DNA from: an uncultured Oscillospiraceae bacterium
Lineage (GTDB): Bacteria; Bacillota; Clostridia; Oscillospirales; Ruminococcaceae
Assembly (NCBI GenBank): GCA_910586535.1
Contig: CAJUHS010000025.1
Coordinates: 1-24,444 of the forward strand
DNA length: 24,444 nucleotides
Direction: 5' to 3'
The position numbers and the translations under genes were made by a program. This document shows positions 1 to 7,669 of the stretch, in pieces. Numbering within the stretch: position 1 is the stretch's first letter; each line of letters starts with the position of its first letter. The notes beneath the pieces are model-generated. The model searched no databases. It saw only the letters and a list, made by a program, of their open reading frames with translations, and was not told the origin of the DNA.

Positions 1-64
1 CCGCAGGCTTATCCTGCCACGGGATATTGGGGAGCGATACTCCGTTTAATACTTTTGTTTTCAT
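1..64 (-). CDS. N-terminus of a probable glycosidase (GH130/GH43-like), cut by the window edge
   Basis: An ATG at 64 opens a frame that runs off the left edge after 21 codons, reading MKTKVLNGVSLPNIPWQDKP and onward. A purine-rich ribosome site (AAAGGGCGG) lies 8 bases upstream. The LPNIPWxDKP(A/G) opening resembles the N-termini I recall for five-bladed propeller glycosidases of the GH130/GH43 type in gut and rumen Clostridia. That assignment rests on about ten residues and is tentative. The gene has its own promoter, is divergent from the GH95 gene, and probably works on the same kind of oligosaccharide. No catalytic residue is visible in the fragment. Confidence 0.45.
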   Translation of the reverse strand, partial: MKTKVLNGVSLPNIPWQDKPA

Positions 65-124
65 TAAAACATCCGCCCTTTCAAAGGTATTTTTCTCTGA
101 GTCCTCCGACTCACATTACATATG

Positions 125-153
125 ATTATACAATAATTTCCCGAAAAAATCAA
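125..153 (-). promoter_or_regulatory. Promoter of the left-edge glycosidase-like gene
   Basis: Read on the minus strand, TTGATT (153-148) and a perfect TATAAT (130-125) are separated by 17 bases. The predicted transcript would begin near 118, giving a leader of about 55 bases. This leader contains a small hairpin, GAGTC-CTCC-GACTC, at 97-110. Confidence 0.55.
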
Positions 154-254
154 TAGCCTTTGGCATAAGTTACAAAAATTTCATTTAACTTTTTTTACGG
201 TTGTTCCAACTAACTGTGAATTATTTTAATGTTATAAATTTACATATTACCGCC

Positions 255-283
255 TTGAAACTTATTTTACAGTATGCTATAAT
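255..283 (+). promoter_or_regulatory. Promoter of the GH95 gene
   Basis: TTGAAA (255-260) and TATAAT (278-283) are separated by 17 bases and lie about 30 bases before the ATG at 315. A strong AAGGAGG ribosome site sits between promoter and start. The 100 bases separating this promoter from the divergent one are AT-rich. I see no clear operator palindrome there. Confidence 0.7.
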
Positions 284-314
284 AAATAAAACTTAATGTA
301 AAAAGGAGGATAAA

Positions 315-2612
315 ATGGATAAATTATCTGAATTGTTATGGTATAAAGCCCCCGCTGAAAACTGGGACGAGGCTCTCCCCGTGGGAAACGGCAGACTGGG
401 CGGAATGGTTTTCGGCAAACCTGCGGACGAGCTTATACAGCTCAATGAGGATTCCATATGGTCGGGCGGTTTCCGCAAAAGGAACAACCCCAAAGCCTAT
501 GATAATCTTGAAAAAATGCGTGCTCTTATCCGCGAGGGCAAAACCGCCGAAGCGGAAAACCTCTGCTCCGACGCTTTTTACGGCACCAACGAAAACCAGC
601 GGCACTACCACCCGTTAGGCGATTTCCACATATGGCAGAGCGGAACAGAGAACTATACCGACTACGAAAGAAGTCTCGACCTTGTAAATTCCGTCTGCAC
701 GACCTGCTGGAAAAGCGGCGGCGTTTCCTATTCGAGAACAGTTCTCGCCTCCTGCCCCGATAATGTTATCGCGATACATTTTACCGCCGGCCAAAAGGGA
801 AAAATAAGCTTTACCGCCCTTATCGACGGCAAGGACGACGACTACGACAAAAACGAAGCTTACGACGAAAACACCCTGCTTTTCACCATGTCCGACGGAG
901 TACCTTATGCGGCGGCTATATCCTGTTCTGCCAAAGGAAAAAATATCAGCCGCAGCGTTGACGCTAACCGTATCCATGTGGAAAACGCCGACGAGGCTTT
1001 GATCACAATTGCCTGTCAGACTGCTTTCCGCACATCCGATTACGAAAAGCTTGCAATAAGTCAGGCAAAAGCGGCGATACGCAAGGGCTTTTTCAATCTC
1101 ACGGCATGGCATATCGCCGACTACCGCGCACTTTACGAACGCTGCAAGCTTGAGCTTTGCGACAACAGCGGCGGCAATGCGGAGCTTCCCACGAACGAAA
1201 GGCTTCAAAAGATAAAGGAGGGCGAAAAGGACAACAAGCTCATTGAGCTGTACTTCAACTTCTCCCGTTACCTGATGATATCGGGAAGCCGCAAGGACAC
1301 GCTTCCCCTGAACCTGCAGGGCATATGGAACAAGGATATGTGGCCCGCATGGGGCAGCAAGTACACCGTGAACATCAACACGGAAATGAATTACTGGGGC
1401 GCGGAAATACAGAATCTGTCCGAGTGCCATACGCCTTTGTTCGACCACATCGAACGTATGCGTGAAAACGGGCGCGTTACGGCGCGTGAAATGTACCGCT
1501 GCAAGGGTACGGTATGCCACCATAACACCGACATATGGGGCGATACCGCTCCCCAGGACAAATGGCTTCCCGCCACACTCTGGCCTATGGGAATGGCTTG
1601 GCTCTGCACCCATCTGTACGAGCATTATCTCTTCACGGGGGACAAGCTTTTCCTTGCAAAAAAGTACGATACTATCCGCGAGGCAGCTGAATTTTTCACC
1701 GATTTCCTTACAAAGGACGACAAGGGCAGACTGATCACAAGTCCCTCGGTATCTCCCGAAAACACCTATATAACAAAGGACGGTGCAAAGGGCACAATTT
1801 GTCAGGGGCCCTCAATGGACAGCCAGATACTCCACGAGCTGTTCACGGCGGTAATAAAGTGCTCCGAGGCTCTGGACGGATCTATTAAGCCCGCGGACGA
1901 TGATGAATTTGTGCGGAAAATAAAGTCCATGCGTGACAGCCTGCCCAAGCCGGAAATAGGCAAATACGGTCAGATAATGGAATGGGCCGAGGACTACGAC
2001 GAGGCCGAGCCGGGACACAGGCACATCTCCCAGCTTTTCGCCCTGTACCCCTACGATCTTATCACAAAGCGGCACACCCCCGAGCTGGCAGCGGCGGCAA
2101 AAGCTACCATAGAGCGTAGGCTTAAACACGGCGGAGGACACACAGGCTGGTCAAGAGCATGGATAATCAATATGTGGGCGCGTCTGGGCGATGGAGAACG
2201 CGTGGGAGAAAACATCTCCGCACTGCTTGCATGGTCGACAAGCATATCCATGCTGGATATGCACCCGCCTTTCCAGATAGACGGAAACTTCGGCGGAGGC
2301 GCGGGAATCGCCGAAGCGATAGTCCAGAGCCACAGCGGAGAACTCTGGCTGCTGCCCGCCGTTCCTGCGGAATGGGAAAGCGGCTTGGTAAGAGGACTGA
2401 AAGCAAGAGGCGGCTTTGAACTGTCCTTTGAGTGGAAAGACGGAAAAGTCACGGAGCTTGAAATTCTCTCCGAATGCGGAAATCCCTGCGTTATAGTCGG
2501 CACGGGACTGTCCGTTATAGGCGGAGAAGAAAATATCCCCGCCGCTGACGACGGAGATACTGTACGCTTCGAGACAAAGGCAGGCATGACTTATAAAGTA
2601 ACAGGATTTTAA
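315..2612 (+). CDS. Glycoside hydrolase family 95 (alpha-L-fucosidase / alpha-L-galactosidase type)
   Basis: This 765-residue protein is recognisable as GH95, the inverting family containing 1,2-alpha-L-fucosidases and alpha-L-galactosidases. The N-terminal sandwich domain begins with the typical WYxxPAxxWxEALPVGNGRLGGMVFG stretch (about residues 9-35). The (alpha/alpha)6 barrel carries LNLQGIWN followed by NINTEMNYW, where Asn353 and Asn355 match the catalytic-water asparagines of the Bifidobacterium AfcA enzyme. Glu482 in SPENTY and Asp656 in QIDGNFGG match its acid and aspartate. All four expected residues are therefore present. There is no signal peptide, so it should act in the cytoplasm on imported oligosaccharides. 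Length is normal for a single-domain GH95. It has its own promoter and converges on the transport operon, sharing that operon's terminator. Whether it prefers fucose or galactose cannot be read from the sequence. Confidence 0.93.
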   Translation: MDKLSELLWYKAPAENWDEALPVGNGRLGGMVFGKPADELIQLNEDSIWSGGFRKRNNPKAYDNLEKMRALIREGKTAEAENLCSDAFYGTNENQRHYHPLGDFHIWQSGTENYTDYERSLDLVNSVCTTCWKSGGVSYSRTVLASCPDNVIAIHFTAGQKGKISFTALIDGKDDDYDKNEAYDENTLLFTMSDGVPYAAAISCSAKGKNISRSVDANRIHVENADEALITIACQTAFRTSDYEKLAISQAKAAIRKGFFNLTAWHIADYRALYERCKLELCDNSGGNAELPTNERLQKIKEGEKDNKLIELYFNFSRYLMISGSRKDTLPLNLQGIWNKDMWPAWGSKYTVNINTEMNYWGAEIQNLSECHTPLFDHIERMRENGRVTAREMYRCKGTVCHHNTDIWGDTAPQDKWLPATLWPMGMAWLCTHLYEHYLFTGDKLFLAKKYDTIREAAEFFTDFLTKDDKGRLITSPSVSPENTYITKDGAKGTICQGPSMDSQILHELFTAVIKCSEALDGSIKPADDDEFVRKIKSMRDSLPKPEIGKYGQIMEWAEDYDEAEPGHRHISQLFALYPYDLITKRHTPELAAAAKATIERRLKHGGGHTGWSRAWIINMWARLGDGERVGENISALLAWSTSISMLDMHPPFQIDGNFGGGAGIAEAIVQSHSGELWLLPAVPAEWESGLVRGLKARGGFELSFEWKDGKVTELEILSECGNPCVIVGTGLSVIGGEENIPAADDGDTVRFETKAGMTYKVTGF

Positions 2613-2626
2613 CTTGTAAATCAAAT

Positions 2627-2671
2627 AGGCAAAACAAAAAGGGTACGGCTTCGTACCCTTTTGTTTTGCCT
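2627..2671. terminator. Bidirectional intrinsic terminator between GH95 and the transport operon
   Basis: A long, nearly perfect inverted repeat (AGGCAAAACAAAAAGGGTAC, a GGCTTC loop, then its complement with one base missing) lies 15 bases after the GH95 stop and 15 bases from the stop of the convergent permease. The A/T-rich outer stem supplies a U-tract in either direction, so it can end both transcripts. Confidence 0.85.
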
Positions 2672-2686
2672 GTAAGTTCGCAAAGC

Positions 2687-3778
2687 TTACATACCTGTAA
2701 GACCCGAACGTGCGATACCCTCTGTAAAGTTCTTTTGCAGACACACGTACAGAACCAGTATCGGAAGTATTGAAATAAGACAGGCAGCTTCCATCCACAC
2801 GATGATCTCACGGGTGTTTACCTGAGCGTTGGCGTCGCCGAAAACCAGCACCTTGATGTTGGAGCTGAGGTTTTTCAGGGTCAGCGCGATAGTCTTGTTC
2901 TCGGTGAAGAAAGACGTACTTACATAGTAGTCGTTCCAGTACCAAACGATAGAGAACAGGAAAACCGTCAGGAACGTTGAGCCTGCGTTGGGTACCATTA
3001 CCCTTACGAAAGCCGTGAAAGGCGAGCAGCCGTCCAGAGCGGCGGCGTCCTCAAGCTCCTTGGGGAGTCCCATAAAGGACTGCCTGAAAAGGAATATGAA
3101 CAGACCTGCTCTCAGACCGTTTGCTGTCAGCGCGGGAAGATACATAGTTATAGGCGTATTGATAAGATTGATGAACTTTCCCGTGATCATGTGCCAGATT
3201 CCCAGGGGATTGAAGTACCTGAAGAACATATACTGGGGGATAAGTATGATCTGCGGGGGAACAAGTATCATCATGATAACAACGAAGAACAGTATCTTCT
3301 TTCCCTTGAACTTATAACGTGCAAAGCCGTATCCCGTGACAGCGCAGGTAAGTACCTGAACTATCGAACAGCCTATGTTGAGCATAAGAGTGTTGACCAG
3401 CGTGCTTCCAAAGTTCATTGCCCTGATAACGTCTTTCATGTTGCTCATGGTATAGCGCTTGGGTATCCACATAACAGTGGGATCGTTCATGTCCGAGCTG
3501 GGACGGAACGCCGAGGAGATCATGAATATCAGAGGATAAAGAATGATAAAGCAAAGTCCGAAAACAATTACCGCTCTGAATACAGGCCAAACCGCGTCGG
3601 TGATCTGCTTTCTCTTTAAGTACCTCTGCTCCTCGGGAGTAAGGCATTCCAGCCTCTTCTTGAAGCGTTCCCGCTTTTCCTTGCGGGACATCTTGGGTTC
3701 CTTGGGAGGTTTCTCCGTCTTGTGCTTCCGGAAGAAGCCGGAGAGACCGCCCTTGGTAGTCATTGTAGTATCAGCCAT
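2687..3778 (-). CDS. Sugar ABC transporter permease (CUT1, MalG/LacG type), second pair
   Basis: This 363-residue inner-membrane permease belongs to the binding-protein-dependent carbohydrate family. Six membrane segments begin near residue 65. The cytoplasmic EAA loop, which docks the ATPase, is EDAAALDGCSPF at about residues 243-254, followed by the usual VPNAG. The first 60 residues form an unusually long, Lys/Arg/Glu-rich cytoplasmic tail. The start is supported by AGGAGG 8 bases upstream. It is the last gene of the operon, 16 bases after its partner, and is followed directly by the shared terminator. The ATP-binding subunit is not in the window. CUT1 systems of Firmicutes commonly use a shared MsmK-type ATPase encoded elsewhere. 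Confidence 0.92.
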   Translation of the reverse strand: MADTTMTTKGGLSGFFRKHKTEKPPKEPKMSRKEKRERFKKRLECLTPEEQRYLKRKQITDAVWPVFRAVIVFGLCFIILYPLIFMISSAFRPSSDMNDPTVMWIPKRYTMSNMKDVIRAMNFGSTLVNTLMLNIGCSIVQVLTCAVTGYGFARYKFKGKKILFFVVIMMILVPPQIILIPQYMFFRYFNPLGIWHMITGKFINLINTPITMYLPALTANGLRAGLFIFLFRQSFMGLPKELEDAAALDGCSPFTAFVRVMVPNAGSTFLTVFLFSIVWYWNDYYVSTSFFTENKTIALTLKNLSSNIKVLVFGDANAQVNTREIIVWMEAACLISILPILVLYVCLQKNFTEGIARSGLTGM

Positions 3779-3794
3779 TTTCTCCGCCTCCTTC

Positions 3795-4715
3795 TTAGTC
3801 GTCGTACCAGACGAGCTTGTTCATAATTGCGAATACGATACCCAGCGCGATAAGGATTATTCCGAAATAGCTCCACGCCATTGCGGCGGAGTAACCGTAC
3901 TTCCACTCGCTCTGGACGCTCAGCAGTCGTTCCATTACCTGGTTGGTCGGATCAATAAACGCGTCGATTACCGTATAAACGATATTTACCAGAATCATCG
4001 AGGAAATATAGGGGAGAGTTATCTTCCAGAAGAACTCCCACGCGGTAGCGCCCTCGATAGCGGCAGCCTCCTTGGCGGAAGCGGGTATGCCCTGCAGCGC
4101 CGAAAGGAAGATGATTATCTGAATACCGCATTTCCAAACAAGGTTCAGTATATCGGAGGTTATCTCGGTAAGCATTTCTGTAAAGGTATCGCCGAAGCCG
4201 TAGATACCTATAAATTCCAGAAGCTGGTCTACCATGTCCGCCTCGAACATTGTGGAAAACTGTGCAGCCTCGTTGTTTCCGCCTGTTTCAAGGTCGCCGG
4301 TAATTATAGCGTAAACAGGACCGGTGGCGATAATTACAGGCAGGAAGAATACCGCTCTTGCGAAAGTTCTTCCGCGGAACTTCTGGTTGATTACGATAGC
4401 AACGAACAGTGAGAATACAACGATAACCGGCAGGTTAAGCGCCATATCCTTCAGTACCTCCACAAGGTACTGGCTGAAGTTAGGGTCTTTCAGAAAAGCG
4501 TCCTTATAGTTAAGGAAGATATCTGTTTTTCCTCCGCTTACAAGAGGCTTGATGTCCAGATAACCCGTTTCGGGAGTTACCGTATGAAACGAGTAGTAGA
4601 ACGACTGGAGAAGCGGAATGATGAAGAACATCAGCGCGCCGACAAACCAGAGTGCGATAAATCCATAGCCGTAAAGACCTTTTTTCTTTTCGTAGGACAA
4701 ATTAAGTCTTTTCAT
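3795..4715 (-). CDS. Sugar ABC transporter permease (CUT1, MalF/UgpA type), second pair
   Basis: This 306-residue permease has about six membrane segments, the first near residues 17-38. Its EAA motif is KEAAAIEGATAWEFFWKITL (about residues 214-233), diagnostic of the carbohydrate permease family. Its start codon overlaps the stop of the upstream DUF5696-type gene by one base (TGATG), which implies translational coupling. An insertion of about 40 polar residues around 140-185 lengthens one loop relative to a minimal MalF-like core. It should pair with the permease encoded 16 bases downstream. This pair has no binding protein of its own next to it. The position where one would be expected is held by the secreted DUF5696-type protein. 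Confidence 0.92.
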   Translation of the reverse strand: MKRLNLSYEKKKGLYGYGFIALWFVGALMFFIIPLLQSFYYSFHTVTPETGYLDIKPLVSGGKTDIFLNYKDAFLKDPNFSQYLVEVLKDMALNLPVIVVFSLFVAIVINQKFRGRTFARAVFFLPVIIATGPVYAIITGDLETGGNNEAAQFSTMFEADMVDQLLEFIGIYGFGDTFTEMLTEITSDILNLVWKCGIQIIIFLSALQGIPASAKEAAAIEGATAWEFFWKITLPYISSMILVNIVYTVIDAFIDPTNQVMERLLSVQSEWKYGYSAAMAWSYFGIILIALGIVFAIMNKLVWYDD

Positions 4716-7009
4716 CAGCCGATTACCTCCTCTCCGACATAGTCGTATATGCTGATAGTTTTTCCGTTGACTGTAACGGTTCTGTCATTCAGATCCACAA
4801 CGGTCTTGACGCCGTTGGAGTAAACCGTCTCAATTTCGCCGTCCGAAAGAATGTTATACTCGGTTATTTCTGCTCCCGCAGTCTGGGAGAGGGCTTCCTC
4901 GGCGAACTTATAGCAGCCTGCCGTGTCCTCAAGCCAGTACTTGTAGTTGGAGTAGTAAAGAACGTCGTAGCGCGTATCCTTAAGCTCATCGGCTGTTTCC
5001 GCAGTAAAATCAAATCTGAGGTTGGAGCCGCAGGCAATAGCTCTGAGAACAAGATCCGCGATCTGAGCGTCGCCGTTTACCGCCGTAGTGGAAACAGGCT
5101 TGAGACCGCTCATCACAATCTGATAGAAAGGAATGTCTCCGTCAAAAACATCGAACTTGCTTGAATTGAGGGGAACGTTGGAAACGTGGTCAACGTATTT
5201 GAGAACATAAGCGTTTGCGCCGTCCGCAAGGATAGAGGGAACAGAGCCTTTAAGCTCTTCCATGTAGCCCTGAAGATTGTACTTGAACATTTCCCTTGAA
5301 GTGGATTTCTTGCCGTAATCGCCGTATATAGCGGTAGTGGTGCTTCCAAGAGAGATGGTGTCCAGACCGTACTTGCTGTAGCTCTTGCTCAGGTTTGTGA
5401 ACATTTTAGCGTACTTTCTCGGACTGAGCAGGGACATCGCCTTGTAGAACTTGTTTTCCGTGCCGTGGGCAAGGTCGTATTCGATCTGTCTGGAGTAAGC
5501 GTTTGAAACTCTTATCGCAGTGTCGGTCATGGTAAAGTATCCGCTTCCCGACTTAAAGGTAAGGTTGTCGACCGCGGGATATACCGTGATATTATTGGAC
5601 TTTGCGTAATCCATAAGAGCGTCGAAATCGCTCTTTCCTCCCAGAACGGAGGCGGGCTTTGCTTTGTCAGCCACCTTTTCCTTTATGTCTGCGGCAGTCC
5701 ACTGGTTGTAGTTTACGACCATATTGTCAACGCCGAGAGCCTTGAGCTGTTCAAGAATATTTTTGGCGTCGCTGAAAGACGTTGTCTTGTGCTGCATTGT
5801 AACGGGGAAACCGAGAACCGTCTCCCGCTTCATGGTCGCGCCGTAAAAGTCCATATAGAGAGCGCTGCTGCCGGCAGCCGGAGACTTTTCAACTCCCTGA
5901 GAGGTCTTGAGATAATTTCTGTAGGTCGCAGCGATATCAGCATAGTCCACGTCGGATTTATCGCTGTTGGACACGGGGTAGTACCGAACCTCTATTTCGG
6001 GAACCAGTATTCCGCGTTTTTCAAAAACTTTGAGAGGATTCGCTTCGCCGCCCATCAGGTACTCGTCGCTGGTTCTTATCTCAAAATCGAAATAGCAGGA
6101 GTTGTAGCTGGTCTTTTTCTGACCCGCAACATAAGCGTTTATTGAAGCGCAGGTATCGCCCTTGTCTGCGACTACCATCATGCCGCTGTCGCCCTTTACG
6201 ATACCGTACATAGGCAGATAAATCTGTTTGGTCATCGTAGGCTTGGTGGTGTTGACGGCGGTGATATCCCTGCCGTATACCTTGCCCTTGTAAACTCTGT
6301 AACCAGCCTTGTTATTGTTGAAGTTTATAACTGCGCCGCTTCCGTCAGGAATAACGAAGTAGCCTTCCTCCTCCATATCGGCAGCGCCGAAAGCGGACAT
6401 AAACGCCATATTTGTAACGATCTTTGAAGCTGTTTTCTCGTCAATGTCCTTGGTTACCACATTAAGGCTCATATAGTCGTCGTGAAGAGTATAGACAACC
6501 GGTATGGTTATCTCCGCCTGGGAAAATTCATAAGAGACTTCCAGCCCCGTAGCGGTGGCTTTCATCTTGGCGGTACTCTTAGCCTTGCTGTGGCTCTGGG
6601 TGGTACGTCTTGCCGCAGGCTCGCCGAATATAAGCGTCATACCGGATTTAAGCTCCTGCTTCTGAGCGGCTTTACCCGCCGAAGCGTCAGCGTTTATGGG
6701 GTTTGACCACCATATCTCTCCGGTATTCTTATCCACCAGCGCAAGGGTAATATCCTTGTCGTTGTACCAAAGAGCCAGCTTGTCGTTTTCCACCGCAAGC
6801 TTCATTTCAGCCATTGCCTGCTCGTCGGTAATGAGAGGTTCGTCCTCGTCCATGGCGTAATCGTCCTCGTCTGCGGGAGCGTCGCCGTCGGAAGAGGAAC
6901 TTTCCTCAGCCGCAGGTTCGCTGTCCGAGCTTGCGGGGATAGCGCACAAAGGAATCATCATAGCCAGACAGCAAAGACAGGCAATAAGCTTCTTTATCCT
7001 TTTCTGCAT
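4715..7009 (-). CDS. Secreted DUF5696-type protein, possible glycoside-hydrolase-like barrel
   Basis: This 764-residue exported protein starts with a signal peptide (KRIKKLIACLCCLAMMIPLC, cleavage likely after PASS near residue 29). An acidic Ser/Asp/Glu linker follows at about 30-58. The remainder resembles the DUF5696 family as I remember it: an N-terminal beta-rich region with EIWWSNP and VIPDGSGAVINFNN motifs, then a C-terminal half of alternating strands and helices suggestive of a TIM-barrel fold. Family function is not established to my knowledge. Polysaccharide binding or cleavage is an inference from the operon. The start is ATG with only a weak ribosome site (GTGGTG). No membrane anchor or sorting motif is visible at the C-terminus, so retention at the surface would need a partner. 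It lies 29 bases after the Yip1-like gene and overlaps the next permease. Confidence 0.7.
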   Translation of the reverse strand: MQKRIKKLIACLCCLAMMIPLCAIPASSDSEPAAEESSSSDGDAPADEDDYAMDEDEPLITDEQAMAEMKLAVENDKLALWYNDKDITLALVDKNTGEIWWSNPINADASAGKAAQKQELKSGMTLIFGEPAARRTTQSHSKAKSTAKMKATATGLEVSYEFSQAEITIPVVYTLHDDYMSLNVVTKDIDEKTASKIVTNMAFMSAFGAADMEEEGYFVIPDGSGAVINFNNNKAGYRVYKGKVYGRDITAVNTTKPTMTKQIYLPMYGIVKGDSGMMVVADKGDTCASINAYVAGQKKTSYNSCYFDFEIRTSDEYLMGGEANPLKVFEKRGILVPEIEVRYYPVSNSDKSDVDYADIAATYRNYLKTSQGVEKSPAAGSSALYMDFYGATMKRETVLGFPVTMQHKTTSFSDAKNILEQLKALGVDNMVVNYNQWTAADIKEKVADKAKPASVLGGKSDFDALMDYAKSNNITVYPAVDNLTFKSGSGYFTMTDTAIRVSNAYSRQIEYDLAHGTENKFYKAMSLLSPRKYAKMFTNLSKSYSKYGLDTISLGSTTTAIYGDYGKKSTSREMFKYNLQGYMEELKGSVPSILADGANAYVLKYVDHVSNVPLNSSKFDVFDGDIPFYQIVMSGLKPVSTTAVNGDAQIADLVLRAIACGSNLRFDFTAETADELKDTRYDVLYYSNYKYWLEDTAGCYKFAEEALSQTAGAEITEYNILSDGEIETVYSNGVKTVVDLNDRTVTVNGKTISIYDYVGEEVIG

Positions 7010-7038
7010 TCGTTATTTCACCACTTTTCGTATTTTAG

Positions 7039-7668
7039 TTAAACTCTGAATCTGTAGGAAAGCTCCGTATAGATCGACAGAATGAAGATCAGCACCTGCT
7101 GGAACAGCGTAAGAAGCAGAACGAGCAGGAACAGGATCGCGACCATCGCGACCAGCGTCAGGAGCATCAGAGCGATAGTTTTTCCGAAGCTGAACTGGTG
7201 CACCGCCTTGATTCCCGAGATCAGGAGAACGAAGCTCCAGCAGGTTCCGATGACCTCAACGGACTGAATGAAAACATATTCGTCCTGAATAAGGAAGTGG
7301 GACATTACCGTACCGATAAGGTATCCGGCAATGTAAGGTATCAGCGCATAGGCGGAGTTGACGAAAATGTTTTTCATCGTTCCCTCGCCGTCGAAAAGAG
7401 TACACATCGCCCAGTTTGCAACAACCCAGGTTCCGAACAGGATAAAGCTCCGGAACAAATAAGGCACGATGTTGAATATCTTGTCGTAATCAGAGTAATA
7501 CTGGAAGCCGTAAAGTCTGTTGTAGGCTATCTGCTGAACGAACAGCAGGCAGACGACCGCAAAAGCGATGCCCATGGAGCCCTGCTTTTTCCAGCGGAGG
7601 TCCTCAAAGCCCTCAAAGGGGTGCATAACCACGTGTTTAACAAATTGTCCTTTTGTCAGATCCAGCAT
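7039..7668 (-). CDS. Yip1-like multi-spanning membrane protein
   Basis: A small integral membrane protein of 209 residues with about five hydrophobic segments (near residues 30-45, 70-90, 105-125, 140-155 and 165-200, counted from the preferred start). The pattern matches the Yip1 family (PF04893) of bacterial transporter operons, and FEGFEDLRW in the N-terminal cytoplasmic stretch is typical. The frame extends to a GTG at 7677. I prefer the ATG at 7668 because GGCGGTG lies at a proper 6-base distance and because it follows the stop of the NHL gene by a single base. Its molecular role is unknown. Members recur beside CUT1 permeases and NHL or DUF5696 proteins, which suggests a membrane scaffold for the complex (inference). 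Confidence 0.8.
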   Translation of the reverse strand: MLDLTKGQFVKHVVMHPFEGFEDLRWKKQGSMGIAFAVVCLLFVQQIAYNRLYGFQYYSDYDKIFNIVPYLFRSFILFGTWVVANWAMCTLFDGEGTMKNIFVNSAYALIPYIAGYLIGTVMSHFLIQDEYVFIQSVEVIGTCWSFVLLISGIKAVHQFSFGKTIALMLLTLVAMVAILFLLVLLLTLFQQVLIFILSIYTELSYRFRV

Positions 7669-7669
7669 A

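Noticed and set aside
615..1625. A 336-codon open frame on the minus strand inside the GH95 gene
   Set aside because: It lies wholly opposite a protein with clear GH95 motifs, has no ribosome site, and its translation has no recognisable domain. It is a shadow of codon bias.
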